A program made the translations under genes and the position numbers. A stretch of 64,000 bases of DNA from Streptomyces anulatus (GTDB lineage: Bacteria; Actinomycetota; Actinomycetes; Streptomycetales; Streptomycetaceae), in NCBI RefSeq assembly GCF_000721175.1, contig NZ_JOEZ01000033.1, positions 1 through 64,000 on the forward strand, written 5' to 3'. The notes beneath the pieces were generated by a model. It ran no database searches and was not told the DNA's origin. It was given only the letters and a program-made list of their open reading frames with translations. Shown piece after piece: positions 1 through 7,462 of this stretch (position 1 is its first letter; each line of letters begins with the position of its first letter).

Positions 1-95
1 GTAGATGTCGCAATCCACACCGAACCCGGAAGGCCCTCACTCGTTCAAGATCCCTAAGCCGTGGGATCCGTCACCAACCTCCATGGACAGAACAC
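1..95. other. window edge, no gene recognised
   Basis: Short stretch downstream of the BNR-repeat gene. I see no convincing reading frame, RNA gene or hairpin in it. Confidence 0.4.
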
Positions 96-1241
96 CTAGG
101 GCCTGCCGGCTGCTTCCCGGAGCCCCAGCCGGGCCACCCGCCCCTTCTCGCCCGCCGCCCAGCAGCCCAGGTCGGGTGTGCAGTCGACGGTGTCGTACGA
201 ACCGGGGTCGACGGTCCGCCAGGTGCGCCCGCCGTCCAGCGTGAGGTCGGTGCCCGTCGGACCGACGGCCAGGGCGGCGGAGCGGCTGTGCGGCAGCCAG
301 GTGACGCCGGAGCGGTAGGCGGGCGGCTGGGTGGCGGACCGCCGCCAGGTCCGGCCGCCGTCCCCGGTGACGGCGGCGGCCTTCGGGGAGGCCTCCTCGG
401 GGCGGTAGTCGCCGCCGACGGCGATGCCGTGCCCCCGGTCGCGGAAGGCTACGGCGAAGACCCCGCGGGCCGGGTCGCCCGCCGGGAGGGTGGACGCGGC
501 CGCCGTCCAGGTCAGGCCCCGGTCCCGGGAGTGCAGGACGCGGGCGGTAGCCGCTCCCCCGGTGGTCAGCCAGACGTCCTTGGGGCCGGAGCTGACCAGG
601 CACTGACCGCTCGCGGCGAAGCCCGCCTCGCCGGGCAGCGCGGCGGGCATCCCGGCGTCGGGCAGGACCCGCCAGGAACGGCCGCCGTCCGCCGTGGACA
701 GGACCCGGAACTTCCCGTCCACGGGGTCGCCCGCCGCGAGACCGTGCCGACTGTCGAAGAACGTCAGGCAGTTGAAGAAGGCACGGGGGTCGGTGTTGCG
801 GAAGGACTCGATCCAGGTCGCTCCCCCGTCGTCGGTGCGCAGCACCCGGGAGGCCTCGCCCTCACCGATGGCCAGGGCGACGGCCCGGTGGCCGTCGAAC
901 GCCTCGATGTCCCGCAGTTCCAGTCCGGCGGCGCCCGGCGGTGACACGTCCCGCCAGGTGCGGCCGCCGTCGCCGGTACGCAGGACCGTGCCCTTCGACC
1001 CGGCGACCCAGGCGGTGGTGCGGCTGACCGCGGCGAGCCCCCGGAAGCGGGCGTCGGTGCCGGTGTCGGTGAGCTGCCAGCCCGGCAGGAACACGCGGGC
1101 GCTCACTTCCCTGGACCCGGCTCCCCCGGCCGGGATCTCTGCCGGCGCCGCGTGTGCGCCCGGTGCGACCAGTGCGGCGGCCAGGGCCGCCCCACCGGTC
1201 ACCAGTGCCATCAGCCGTCTCGTGTTCCCCATGGCCTTCAT
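96..1241 (-). CDS. secreted BNR/YCF48-type beta-propeller protein
   Basis: The 381-residue protein begins with a signal peptide (basic MKAMGNTRR, hydrophobic stretch to about residue 30, AHA-A cleavage-like site). The rest is a series of repeats carrying GDGGRTW / TDDGGATW / DRGLTW Asp-box motifs, the signature of BNR or YCF48-like beta-propellers. No catalytic sialidase residues are recognisable, so an enzymatic role should not be assumed; such proteins are usually annotated as oxidoreductase or photosystem-stability-like. ATG at 1241 lies about 9 nt after a TAGCTT -10 box (minus strand, 1250-1255) with a CTGGAC-like -35 18 nt further up, so the message may be leaderless; ATG at 1232 is the alternative. 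It is divergent from the SsgA-like gene. Confidence 0.85.
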   Translation of the reverse strand: MKAMGNTRRLMALVTGGAALAAALVAPGAHAAPAEIPAGGAGSREVSARVFLPGWQLTDTGTDARFRGLAAVSRTTAWVAGSKGTVLRTGDGGRTWRDVSPPGAAGLELRDIEAFDGHRAVALAIGEGEASRVLRTDDGGATWIESFRNTDPRAFFNCLTFFDSRHGLAAGDPVDGKFRVLSTADGGRSWRVLPDAGMPAALPGEAGFAASGQCLVSSGPKDVWLTTGGAATARVLHSRDRGLTWTAAASTLPAGDPARGVFAVAFRDRGHGIAVGGDYRPEEASPKAAAVTGDGGRTWRRSATQPPAYRSGVTWLPHSRSAALAVGPTGTDLTLDGGRTWRTVDPGSYDTVDCTPDLGCWAAGEKGRVARLGLREAAGRP

Positions 1242-1448
1242 GGCGCTGGAAGCTAGCCCACGGGTTCCGGCCCGTCCAGGGTGCGTCGCCGCCGACCGGG
1301 CAGGAGTGCAGGGGTGTGGGGAGATCCGTACGGGACCGGCCGGAACCGGTGACGCAGCTCACGCGGCGCGCCGGTGCACGAAACGAGGAGTTCCGTCGTC
1401 TACTCCAATGCCGGGAACCGTTCACCCAGCCGGGAGAGGGAGCAGGTC

Positions 1449-1865
1449 TTGTCCAGCGTTATCGAGCAGTCCGTGCAGGCCCGCATGGTCGCGTCCGCAC
1501 CGCGGATGGAGACCCTGCCTGCGACTCTGAGTTACGACCGCCAGTACCCCTTCGCCATACGCATGGCGTTCCCGGCCCCGGCGACCCTGGAGGGCACCGA
1601 GGTGTCCTGGGAGTTCTCCCGCGAGCTGCTGTCCACCGGGGTGGACTCCCCCACCGGGCAGGGAGACGTGCGCGTACGGCCGTTCGGGTACGAGCGGACC
1701 GTGCTGGAGTTCCACGCCCCCGAGGGCATCGCCATGGTCCATGTGCGCACCGAGGAGCTGCGGCGATTCCTCCAGCGGGCGCAGGAGCTGGTCCCGGTGG
1801 GTGACGAGCACCGGTATCTGGACCTGGACCAGGGCCTGACCGACCTGCTCGGCGGTCCCCGCTGA
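1449..1865 (+). CDS. ssgD: SsgA-like sporulation/cell-division protein (SsgD-type)
   Basis: SsgA-like proteins are actinomycete proteins of about 135-140 residues that guide septum placement and peptidoglycan events during sporulation. Starting at TTG 1449 gives 138 residues. The purine-rich AGAGGGAGCAGG lies immediately upstream, and the N-terminus LSSVIEQSVQARMV fits the family start. An ATG at 1374 would add 25 residues without similarity. Family features visible are the LSYDRQYPFAIRMAF block, the WEFSRELLSTG block, the PTGQGDVRVRP block and a C-terminal GDEHRYLDLD. From memory the sequence resembles S. coelicolor SsgD, and the nearby laccase and ABC-F/UvrA order also matches that locus; the paralogue assignment is less sure than the family. 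Confidence 0.85.
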   Translation: MSSVIEQSVQARMVASAPRMETLPATLSYDRQYPFAIRMAFPAPATLEGTEVSWEFSRELLSTGVDSPTGQGDVRVRPFGYERTVLEFHAPEGIAMVHVRTEELRRFLQRAQELVPVGDEHRYLDLDQGLTDLLGGPR

Positions 1866-1882
1866 CCGCGAGGTAAATCCGG

Positions 1883-1911
1883 TTGCCGGGCCCGCACCCC
1901 GGCCCTACCTT
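1883..1911 (+). promoter_or_regulatory. sigma-70-type promoter of the ABC-F gene
   Basis: TTGCCG (1883-1888), a 17-nt spacer and TACCTT (1906-1911) form a good housekeeping-type promoter. The predicted start point, 5-8 nt after the -10, coincides with the ATG of a short open frame at 1916, giving a leader of about 160 nt before the ABC-F start codon. Confidence 0.55.
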
Positions 1912-1915
1912 CGTG

Positions 1916-1960
1916 ATGGTTCCTGTCGTCGTCGATCGGAGTAGGACGTTGCTGATCTGA
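1916..1960 (+). promoter_or_regulatory. putative leaderless uORF / attenuator leader peptide
   Basis: ATG at 1916 opens a 14-codon frame, MVPVVVDRSRTLLI, ending in TGA at 1958-1960. It lies at the expected transcription start and so would be translated as a leaderless message. About 115 nt separate it from the ABC-F start. That interval can form stems, for example GCACAC (1969-1974) with GTGTGC (2015-2020). Ribosome-targeting ABC-F genes are often induced by drug-stalled ribosomes on such uORFs. The function here is inferred. Confidence 0.4.
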
Positions 1961-2075
1961 GGTCCCGTGCACACCGTGCAGCGCCCGCCGCGCCTTGCCG
2001 TGGCCGGAGCGCCCGTGTGCCATCTCAGTTCTCGCAGCCGTCCTTGTCGTTCCCCGACGTCCACGGGAGATCCGT

Positions 2076-3731
2076 ATGCCTGCTTCCGACACTCACATCA
2101 GCTGTACCTCCCTCGCCTTCTCCTGGCCCGACGGCAGCGAGGTCCTCTCCGGCTTCGATCTCGCCGTGGGCCCCGGCCGTACCGGGCTCATCGGTCTCAA
2201 CGGGTGCGGCAAGTCGACCCTGTTGCGCTTGATCGCCGGTGAACTCGCCCCGCAGGAAGGTGTGATCAAAGTCCGCGGCGAGCTGGGGTACCTGCCCCAG
2301 ACCCTGGTCCTGGACACCGCGCTGCGGGTCGACGAGGTGCTCGGCGTCGCGGACCGGCGCGCGGCGCTCGACGCGGTCGAGTCGGGCGACGTGCGGGCGG
2401 AGCACTTCGCGGTGATCGGTGACGACTGGGACGTCGAGGAACGGTCCCTCGCCACGCTGGACGGGCTCGGCCTCGGGCACATCGGGCTCGACCGCACCAT
2501 CGGGGAGATGTCCGGCGGCGAGTGCGTCCTGCTGCGGCTGGCCGCGCTGCTGCTGGACCGGCCCGGGGTGCTGCTGCTGGACGAACCGACGAACAACCTG
2601 GACGCGTACGCCCGTCGGCGGCTGTACGACGCGGTCGAAGCCTGGACGGGGGCGCTGCTCGTCGTCAGCCACGACCGGGAGCTGCTGGAGCGGGTGGACC
2701 GGATCGCGGATCTGCGCGAGGGCTCGGTCACCTGGTACGGCGGGAATCTGTCGGCGTACGAGGAGGCGCTCGCCGTCGAGCAGGAGGCGGCACAGCGCAT
2801 GGTGCGGGCCGCCGAGTCGGACGTGCAGCGGCAGAAGCGCGAACTGTCCGAAGCCCAGGTCAAGTTGGCCCGTCGCAGGCGCTACGGGCAGAAGATGTGG
2901 GACACCAAGCGCGAGCCCAAGGTCGTGATGGGCCAGCGCAAACGCTCCGCCCAGGAGTCGGCCGGCAAGCACCGCATCCTGCACACCGAGCGGCTGGCGG
3001 CGGCCAGGGAACGCCTGGGCGAGGCGGAGCTGGCGGTGCGGGAGGACGAGGAGATCCGGGTCGAACTGCCGGGGACCCGGGTCCACCCGGGCAGCGAGGT
3101 GCTGCTGCTCCGCGAGCCGGTGCCGCCCTACGGTCCGCCGCTGCGGGGCGAGTTGATGGTGCGGGGTCCCGAGCGGATCGCGCTGACCGGGCGCAACGGG
3201 GCGGGCAAGACGGCGCTGCTCCGGACGATCGCGGGTGAGCTGACCCCTCTCTCGGGGGAGGCGAGCCCCTTGGTCGCGACGGGGTTCCTGCCGCAGCGGC
3301 TGGACGTGCTGGACGACGCGTCGTCGGTGGTGCGGAACGTGGCCCGGTCGGCCCCCGGCAGCACGGACAACGCCGTCCGGGCGCGGCTGGCCCGCTTCCT
3401 GTTCAAGGGGGCCGCGGCGGACCGCCCGGCGGGGACCCTGTCGGGCGGGGAGCGGTTCCGGGCGACGCTGGCGATGCTGCTGCTGGCCGATCCGGCGCCC
3501 CGGCTGCTGCTGCTCGACGAACCGACGAACAGCCTCGACCTGGCGAGCGTACGGCGGCTGACCGAGGCGCTGGCGGCGTACGAGGGAGCGCTGATCGTGG
3601 CGAGCCACGACGTGCCGTTCCTGGAGTCGATCGGGATCACCCGCTGGCTCCGGCTCGACGGCGAGCTCCGGGACACGACGGCGGAGGCGGTGCGCGCGGG
3701 TGGGTGGGACCCGGGGGCCGAGGGCCGCTGA
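2076..3731 (+). CDS. ABC-F family ATPase (ribosome-protection / antibiotic-resistance type)
   Basis: The 551-residue protein has two ABC nucleotide-binding domains and no membrane segment, the ABC-F architecture. Domain 1 carries Walker A GLNGCGKST (about residue 40), signature MSGGE (about 144) and Walker B LLLDEPTNNLD (about 165). Domain 2 carries TGRNGAGKT (about 370), LSGGERFRA (about 455) and LLLLDEPTNSLD (about 476). The basic, helical region around residues 225-320 is the inter-domain linker that reaches the ribosomal P-site/peptidyl-transferase region in known members. ATG 2076 is chosen because GGGAGA lies 6-12 nt upstream and the protein begins right at the first ABC domain. The upstream uORF suggests antibiotic-responsive control. 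It lies beside a UvrA-like ATPase, another class often linked to drug self-protection. The substrate drug cannot be told from sequence. Confidence 0.9.
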   Translation: MPASDTHISCTSLAFSWPDGSEVLSGFDLAVGPGRTGLIGLNGCGKSTLLRLIAGELAPQEGVIKVRGELGYLPQTLVLDTALRVDEVLGVADRRAALDAVESGDVRAEHFAVIGDDWDVEERSLATLDGLGLGHIGLDRTIGEMSGGECVLLRLAALLLDRPGVLLLDEPTNNLDAYARRRLYDAVEAWTGALLVVSHDRELLERVDRIADLREGSVTWYGGNLSAYEEALAVEQEAAQRMVRAAESDVQRQKRELSEAQVKLARRRRYGQKMWDTKREPKVVMGQRKRSAQESAGKHRILHTERLAAARERLGEAELAVREDEEIRVELPGTRVHPGSEVLLLREPVPPYGPPLRGELMVRGPERIALTGRNGAGKTALLRTIAGELTPLSGEASPLVATGFLPQRLDVLDDASSVVRNVARSAPGSTDNAVRARLARFLFKGAAADRPAGTLSGGERFRATLAMLLLADPAPRLLLLDEPTNSLDLASVRRLTEALAAYEGALIVASHDVPFLESIGITRWLRLDGELRDTTAEAVRAGGWDPGAEGR

Positions 3732-3914
3732 GACCCCGGAGCCGGCGGCCTTCGGGCGTCGGGGAGAGCAACCGGGTCCGGTGGCCCTTCGGGTCGGGGC
3801 GCGTTTTCGGCGGCAGCGTTCACGGTGCCCGGGCCGACCTCACGGGCACGAGCGCGGGTGGGGCAAGCGCATGTCCGCACGGAGACAGGACCGCACGGAA
3901 AAGGCGACAGAAGC

Positions 3915-3936
3915 TGTCGGGTATCCCGCCTAGCGT
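3915..3936 (+). promoter_or_regulatory. RecA-independent DNA-damage (PafBC-type) promoter candidate
   Basis: TGTCGGGT (3915-3922), exactly 8 nt, then TAGCGT (3931-3936). The actinobacterial RecA-independent damage promoter consensus is TTGTCRGTG-N8-TAGnnT. The TGTCR core, the 8-nt spacing and the TAGnnT hexamer all match; the last bases of the first half do not. The ATG of the UvrA-like gene follows 8 nt after the -10, so the message would be leaderless. Confidence 0.5.
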
Positions 3937-3943
3937 CGCGCTC

Positions 3944-6268
3944 ATGGATCGCTTCCCCGAGCGCGACGCGGAGCCGTACACCCCCGGCTCCGCGCACCGC
4001 GACATCGTCATCACCGGCGCGCGCGAGAACAATCTGCGCGACGTCTCCCTCCGGATTCCCAAGGGCCGGATCACCGTCTTCACCGGTGTGTCCGGTTCGG
4101 GCAAGTCGTCGGTCGTCTTCGACACGATCGCCGTGGAGTCGCAGCGGCAGCTGAACGAGACGTTCACCTCTTTCCTCCGCAACCGGCTGCCGAAGTACGA
4201 GCGGCCGCATGTCGAGTCCGTCGAGGACCTGTCGGTGGCCATCGTGATCGACCAGAAGCCGCTGGGCGGCAACGTCCGCTCCACGGTGGGCACGGCGACC
4301 GACATCTGGTCGGTGATCCGGGTGCTGTTCTCCCGGTGCGGGACCCCCAGCGCGGGCGGGGCGACCGCGTACTCGTTCAACGACCCCGCCGGAATGTGTC
4401 CGGAGTGCGACGGGGTGGGGCGCACGGTCCACCTGGATCTCGACCGGGCGATCGACTGGTCGAAGTCGCTGAACGAGGGGGCCCTGCTGCTGCCCGGTCT
4501 GTCGGTGGGCAGTTGGGAGTGGAACCTGTACGGGGGGTCGGGGCGCTTCGACAACGATCTGCCGCTGGCCGAGTTCGGCGAGGACGAGCGCCGGCTCCTG
4601 CTGCACGGTTCGGGGTTCACCGTCCGGATCGACATGCGGACCGCCTCGGCGGACATGAAGTTCGAGGGGATCGTGACCCGCTTCGACCGGCTGTACCTCA
4701 AGCGCGACACCGCCTCGCTGTCCGAGAAGCGTCGCGAGGCGGCCGCCCGGTTCACCGTGGAGCGGGTGTGCGGGGCCTGCGGCGGGGCGCGGCTGAACGC
4801 GGCGGCGCTCGCCACCCGGATCGACGGACTCTCGCCCGCCGACTACGGGCGGATGGAGGTCGCCGAACTCGTCCGCGTACTGGAGCGGATCGACGATCCG
4901 GTGGGCGGGCCGATCGCCGCCGCCGCCCGGGAACGGCTGGAGCGGCTGGCCGGCATCGGGCTCGGGTACCTGAGCCTGGACCGGGAGACCACGACCCTGT
5001 CGGGAGGCGAGGGCCAGCGGCTCAAGATGGTGCGGCACCTGGGCAGTTCGCTCACCGGACTGACGTTCGTCTTCGACGAGCCCAGCGTCGGCCTGCATCC
5101 GCGCGACGTCGGGCGGCTGGGCGATCTGCTGGTGCGGCTGCGCGACAAGGGCAACACGGTGCTGGTCGTCGAGCACGACCCGGACGTGATGGCCGTCGCC
5201 GACCATGTCGTCGACATGGGGCCGCGGGCCGGGGCGGACGGCGGTCATGTCGTCTTCGAGGGGTCCTTCGAGCGGCTGCGCGAGGCGGACACGCTCACCG
5301 GCCGGTCGTTGCGCCGCCGCGTCCCACTCAAGGAGACCGTCCGCTCCGCCACCGGCCGACTGCCCGTGTACGGGGCCGATCTGCACAACCTCAAGGGCCT
5401 GGACGTGTCGTTCCCCGCCGGGGTGCTGACCGCGGTGACGGGGGTGGCGGGTTCCGGGAAGTCGACCCTGGTGTCGCGGGTGTTCACGGCGGCGTACCCG
5501 GAGACGGTGGTGATCGACCAGAGCGCGATCACGGCCTCGTCGCGCTCCACCCCCGCCTCGTACATCGGCGCGCTGGACGCCATCCGCAAGGTGTTCGCCC
5601 GGGAGAACGGGGTGGACGCGGGGCTGTTCAGCTTCAACTCCGCCGGGGCCTGCGCGGGTTGCTCGGGGCGCGGGGAGATCTCGACGGATCTGGCGTTCAT
5701 GGATCCGGTCACCACGACCTGCCCGGAGTGCGAGGGCCGCCGCTTCCACGACGACGTGCTGAAGCACCGGGTCGGGGGCCGGTCGATCGTGGACGTCCTG
5801 GACATGACGGCGGAGCGGGCGGCCGGGCTGTTCGAGGATCCGGTGCTGCTGCGGAAGCTGCGCACCCTCGACGCGGTCGGCCTCACCTACCTCACGCTGG
5901 GGCAGCCGCTCTCCTCGCTGTCGGGCGGTGAGCGTCAGCGGATCAAGCTCGCCACCCAGTTGCACCGCACCTCCAGCGTGTACGTGCTGGACGAGCCGAC
6001 GACCGGACTGCACCTGGCGGACACGGGCACACTGGTGGATCTGCTGGACCGGCTGGTCGACGCGGGGAACACGGTGATCTGCGTGGAGCACAACCTGGAT
6101 GTGGTCAAGCGGGCGGACTGGGTGATCGACCTGGGTCCGGACGGCGGCAAGGGCGGCGGTGAGCTGGTCTTCGAGGGGACGCCCGCCGGTCTGCTCGCAC
6201 ATCCGACGTCCGTCACCGGGCGGTATCTGCGCCGGGACCCGGGGGTGGAATCACTGATTCCAGCGTAG
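3944..6268 (+). CDS. UvrA-like excinuclease ATPase (short, UvrA2/DrrC class)
   Basis: 774 residues with two ABC ATPase halves. Half one has GVSGSGKSS (about residue 47), zinc-finger pairs CPECDGVG (about 151) and CGACGGAR (about 275), LSGGEGQRLK and FVFDEPSVGLHPRD. Half two has GVAGSGKST (about 499), CAGCSGRGE (about 569), CPECEGRRF (about 595), LSGGERQRIK and YVLDEPTTGLHLAD. Canonical UvrA is about 950 residues. The shortfall lies in the insertion that carries the UvrB-binding region, so this is the paralogous class linked to damage tolerance and DNA-binding drug resistance, not the main repair UvrA. ATG 3944 has no ribosome-binding site but sits at the predicted start of a damage-type promoter, implying leaderless translation. 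Confidence 0.88.
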   Translation: MDRFPERDAEPYTPGSAHRDIVITGARENNLRDVSLRIPKGRITVFTGVSGSGKSSVVFDTIAVESQRQLNETFTSFLRNRLPKYERPHVESVEDLSVAIVIDQKPLGGNVRSTVGTATDIWSVIRVLFSRCGTPSAGGATAYSFNDPAGMCPECDGVGRTVHLDLDRAIDWSKSLNEGALLLPGLSVGSWEWNLYGGSGRFDNDLPLAEFGEDERRLLLHGSGFTVRIDMRTASADMKFEGIVTRFDRLYLKRDTASLSEKRREAAARFTVERVCGACGGARLNAAALATRIDGLSPADYGRMEVAELVRVLERIDDPVGGPIAAAARERLERLAGIGLGYLSLDRETTTLSGGEGQRLKMVRHLGSSLTGLTFVFDEPSVGLHPRDVGRLGDLLVRLRDKGNTVLVVEHDPDVMAVADHVVDMGPRAGADGGHVVFEGSFERLREADTLTGRSLRRRVPLKETVRSATGRLPVYGADLHNLKGLDVSFPAGVLTAVTGVAGSGKSTLVSRVFTAAYPETVVIDQSAITASSRSTPASYIGALDAIRKVFARENGVDAGLFSFNSAGACAGCSGRGEISTDLAFMDPVTTTCPECEGRRFHDDVLKHRVGGRSIVDVLDMTAERAAGLFEDPVLLRKLRTLDAVGLTYLTLGQPLSSLSGGERQRIKLATQLHRTSSVYVLDEPTTGLHLADTGTLVDLLDRLVDAGNTVICVEHNLDVVKRADWVIDLGPDGGKGGGELVFEGTPAGLLAHPTSVTGRYLRRDPGVESLIPA

Positions 6269-6387
6269 CGAAACGGCGCCCGGAAGGGCTCGGAGGGGCC
6301 TCTCACGCACCTCACCACCTGGACATATGGCCCTGCGTAGCCGACCGCTGCCGGGAGCGGGCTTGGCTTCGGCCTTAACGGCGCTTT

Positions 6388-6421
6388 AACCTACGGTCAC
6401 GTAACCTACGAAGCCGTAGGT
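6388..6421 (+). promoter_or_regulatory. desaturase operator: two direct and one inverted AACCTACG repeat
   Basis: AACCTACG occurs at 6388-6395 and 6403-6410 (15 nt apart). The second copy forms an inverted repeat with CGTAGGT at 6415-6421 across a 4-nt AAGC spacer. The block is 27 nt upstream of the GTG of the acyl-ACP desaturase. The geometry fits a TetR-like dimeric repressor of fatty-acid desaturation; no regulator gene adjoins it. Confidence 0.5.
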
Positions 6422-6447
6422 AATTCTCCCGTCCCCAGGAGCTCCCC

Positions 6448-7422
6448 GTGACGATCACCTCTCCCCACCTCGGCAGTTCGAAGGCGTGGACCGACGCCCA
6501 GCTGCTGTACGCGCTGGAAGAGGTGGTGGAGAAGGAACTCAACCGCCATCTCAAGGTCGCCAAGGACTGGATGCCCCACGAGTACGTGCCGTTCTCCGAC
6601 GGGCGTAACTTCCCGGGCGTCTTCGAGGACGGCGACGCCTGGTCGCCGGACCAGTCCAAGGTCACCGACATCGGCAAGATCGCCCTCGTGGTGAACCTGC
6701 TGACCGAGGACAACCTCCCCAGCTACCACCACGAGATCGCCTCGCTGTTCGGCCGCGACGGCGCGTGGGGCACCTGGGTGCACCGCTGGACCGCCGAGGA
6801 GGGCCGTCACGGCATCGTGATGCGCGACTACCTGCTCACCTCGCGCGCCGTGGACCCCGACAAGCTGGAGCAGTTCCGCATGACGCACATGGCGGAGGGC
6901 TTCGAGTCGGACAACCGGCACTCGATGCTGCACTCCGTCGCGTACGTCGCCTTCCAGGAGCTGGCCACCCGCGTCTCGCACCGCAACACCGGCCACCAGT
7001 CCGGCGACCCGGTCTGCGACCGGATGCTGGCCCGGATCGCGACCGACGAGAACCTCCACATGGTCTTCTACCGCAATCTCCTGGGCGCCTCCTTCGAGCT
7101 GGCCCCGGACCTGACCATGCAGGCCGTGCGCGACGTCGTCGTCAACTTCCGGATGCCCGGACACGGCATGCCCGGCTTCGAGCGGGCCGCCGCGCAGATG
7201 GCGATCGGCGAGATCTACAACATGCGCATCCACCACGACGACGTGATCCAGCCCGTGCTGCGCTTCCTGAAGGTGATGGACATCGACGGGCTCGGCCCGG
7301 AGGGTGCGAAGGCCCAGGAGGAGCTCGGGCTGTACATGGGCGGACTGGACAGCGAGGCGTCGAAGTTCGACGAGAAGCTCGCCGCCCGCAAGGCCCGGAT
7401 GGTGGCGCGCGGCCGCGCCTGA
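6448..7422 (+). CDS. acyl-ACP desaturase (soluble, di-iron)
   Basis: The 324-residue soluble enzyme belongs to the ferritin-like acyl-[ACP] desaturase family (DesA-type), which introduces a double bond into acyl-ACP with O2 and ferredoxin/NADPH. Di-iron ligand motifs are seen: TEDNLPSYH (86-94), EEGRH (117-121), E171 in QELATRVSH and DENLH (200-204). GTG 6448 is preceded by AGGAG at 6437-6441. The gene stands alone, with an AACCTACG repeat block in its promoter region, so it is probably regulated by membrane-lipid state. The length matches the bacterial family; plant enzymes are somewhat longer. Confidence 0.92.
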   Translation: MTITSPHLGSSKAWTDAQLLYALEEVVEKELNRHLKVAKDWMPHEYVPFSDGRNFPGVFEDGDAWSPDQSKVTDIGKIALVVNLLTEDNLPSYHHEIASLFGRDGAWGTWVHRWTAEEGRHGIVMRDYLLTSRAVDPDKLEQFRMTHMAEGFESDNRHSMLHSVAYVAFQELATRVSHRNTGHQSGDPVCDRMLARIATDENLHMVFYRNLLGASFELAPDLTMQAVRDVVVNFRMPGHGMPGFERAAAQMAIGEIYNMRIHHDDVIQPVLRFLKVMDIDGLGPEGAKAQEELGLYMGGLDSEASKFDEKLAARKARMVARGRA

Positions 7423-7462
7423 TCCCAGCCCCCAGGCCGATGCCCTGATCCGGCCCGGGGTC

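Noticed and set aside
1..95. tRNA-like GTTCAAGATCCC string
   Set aside because: No cloverleaf can be formed around it.
1967..2242. Overlapping frame starting HTVQRPPRLAVAGAPVCHLS before the ABC-F gene
   Set aside because: It runs past and out of frame with the ABC-F start. It could be part of a leader but has no ribosome-binding site; the 14-codon uORF is better placed.
3128..6202. 1024-codon open frame on the minus strand under the ABC-F and UvrA-like genes
   Set aside because: It is an antisense shadow of two clear ATPase genes, with His/Arg/Gln-rich unnatural composition and no ribosome-binding site.
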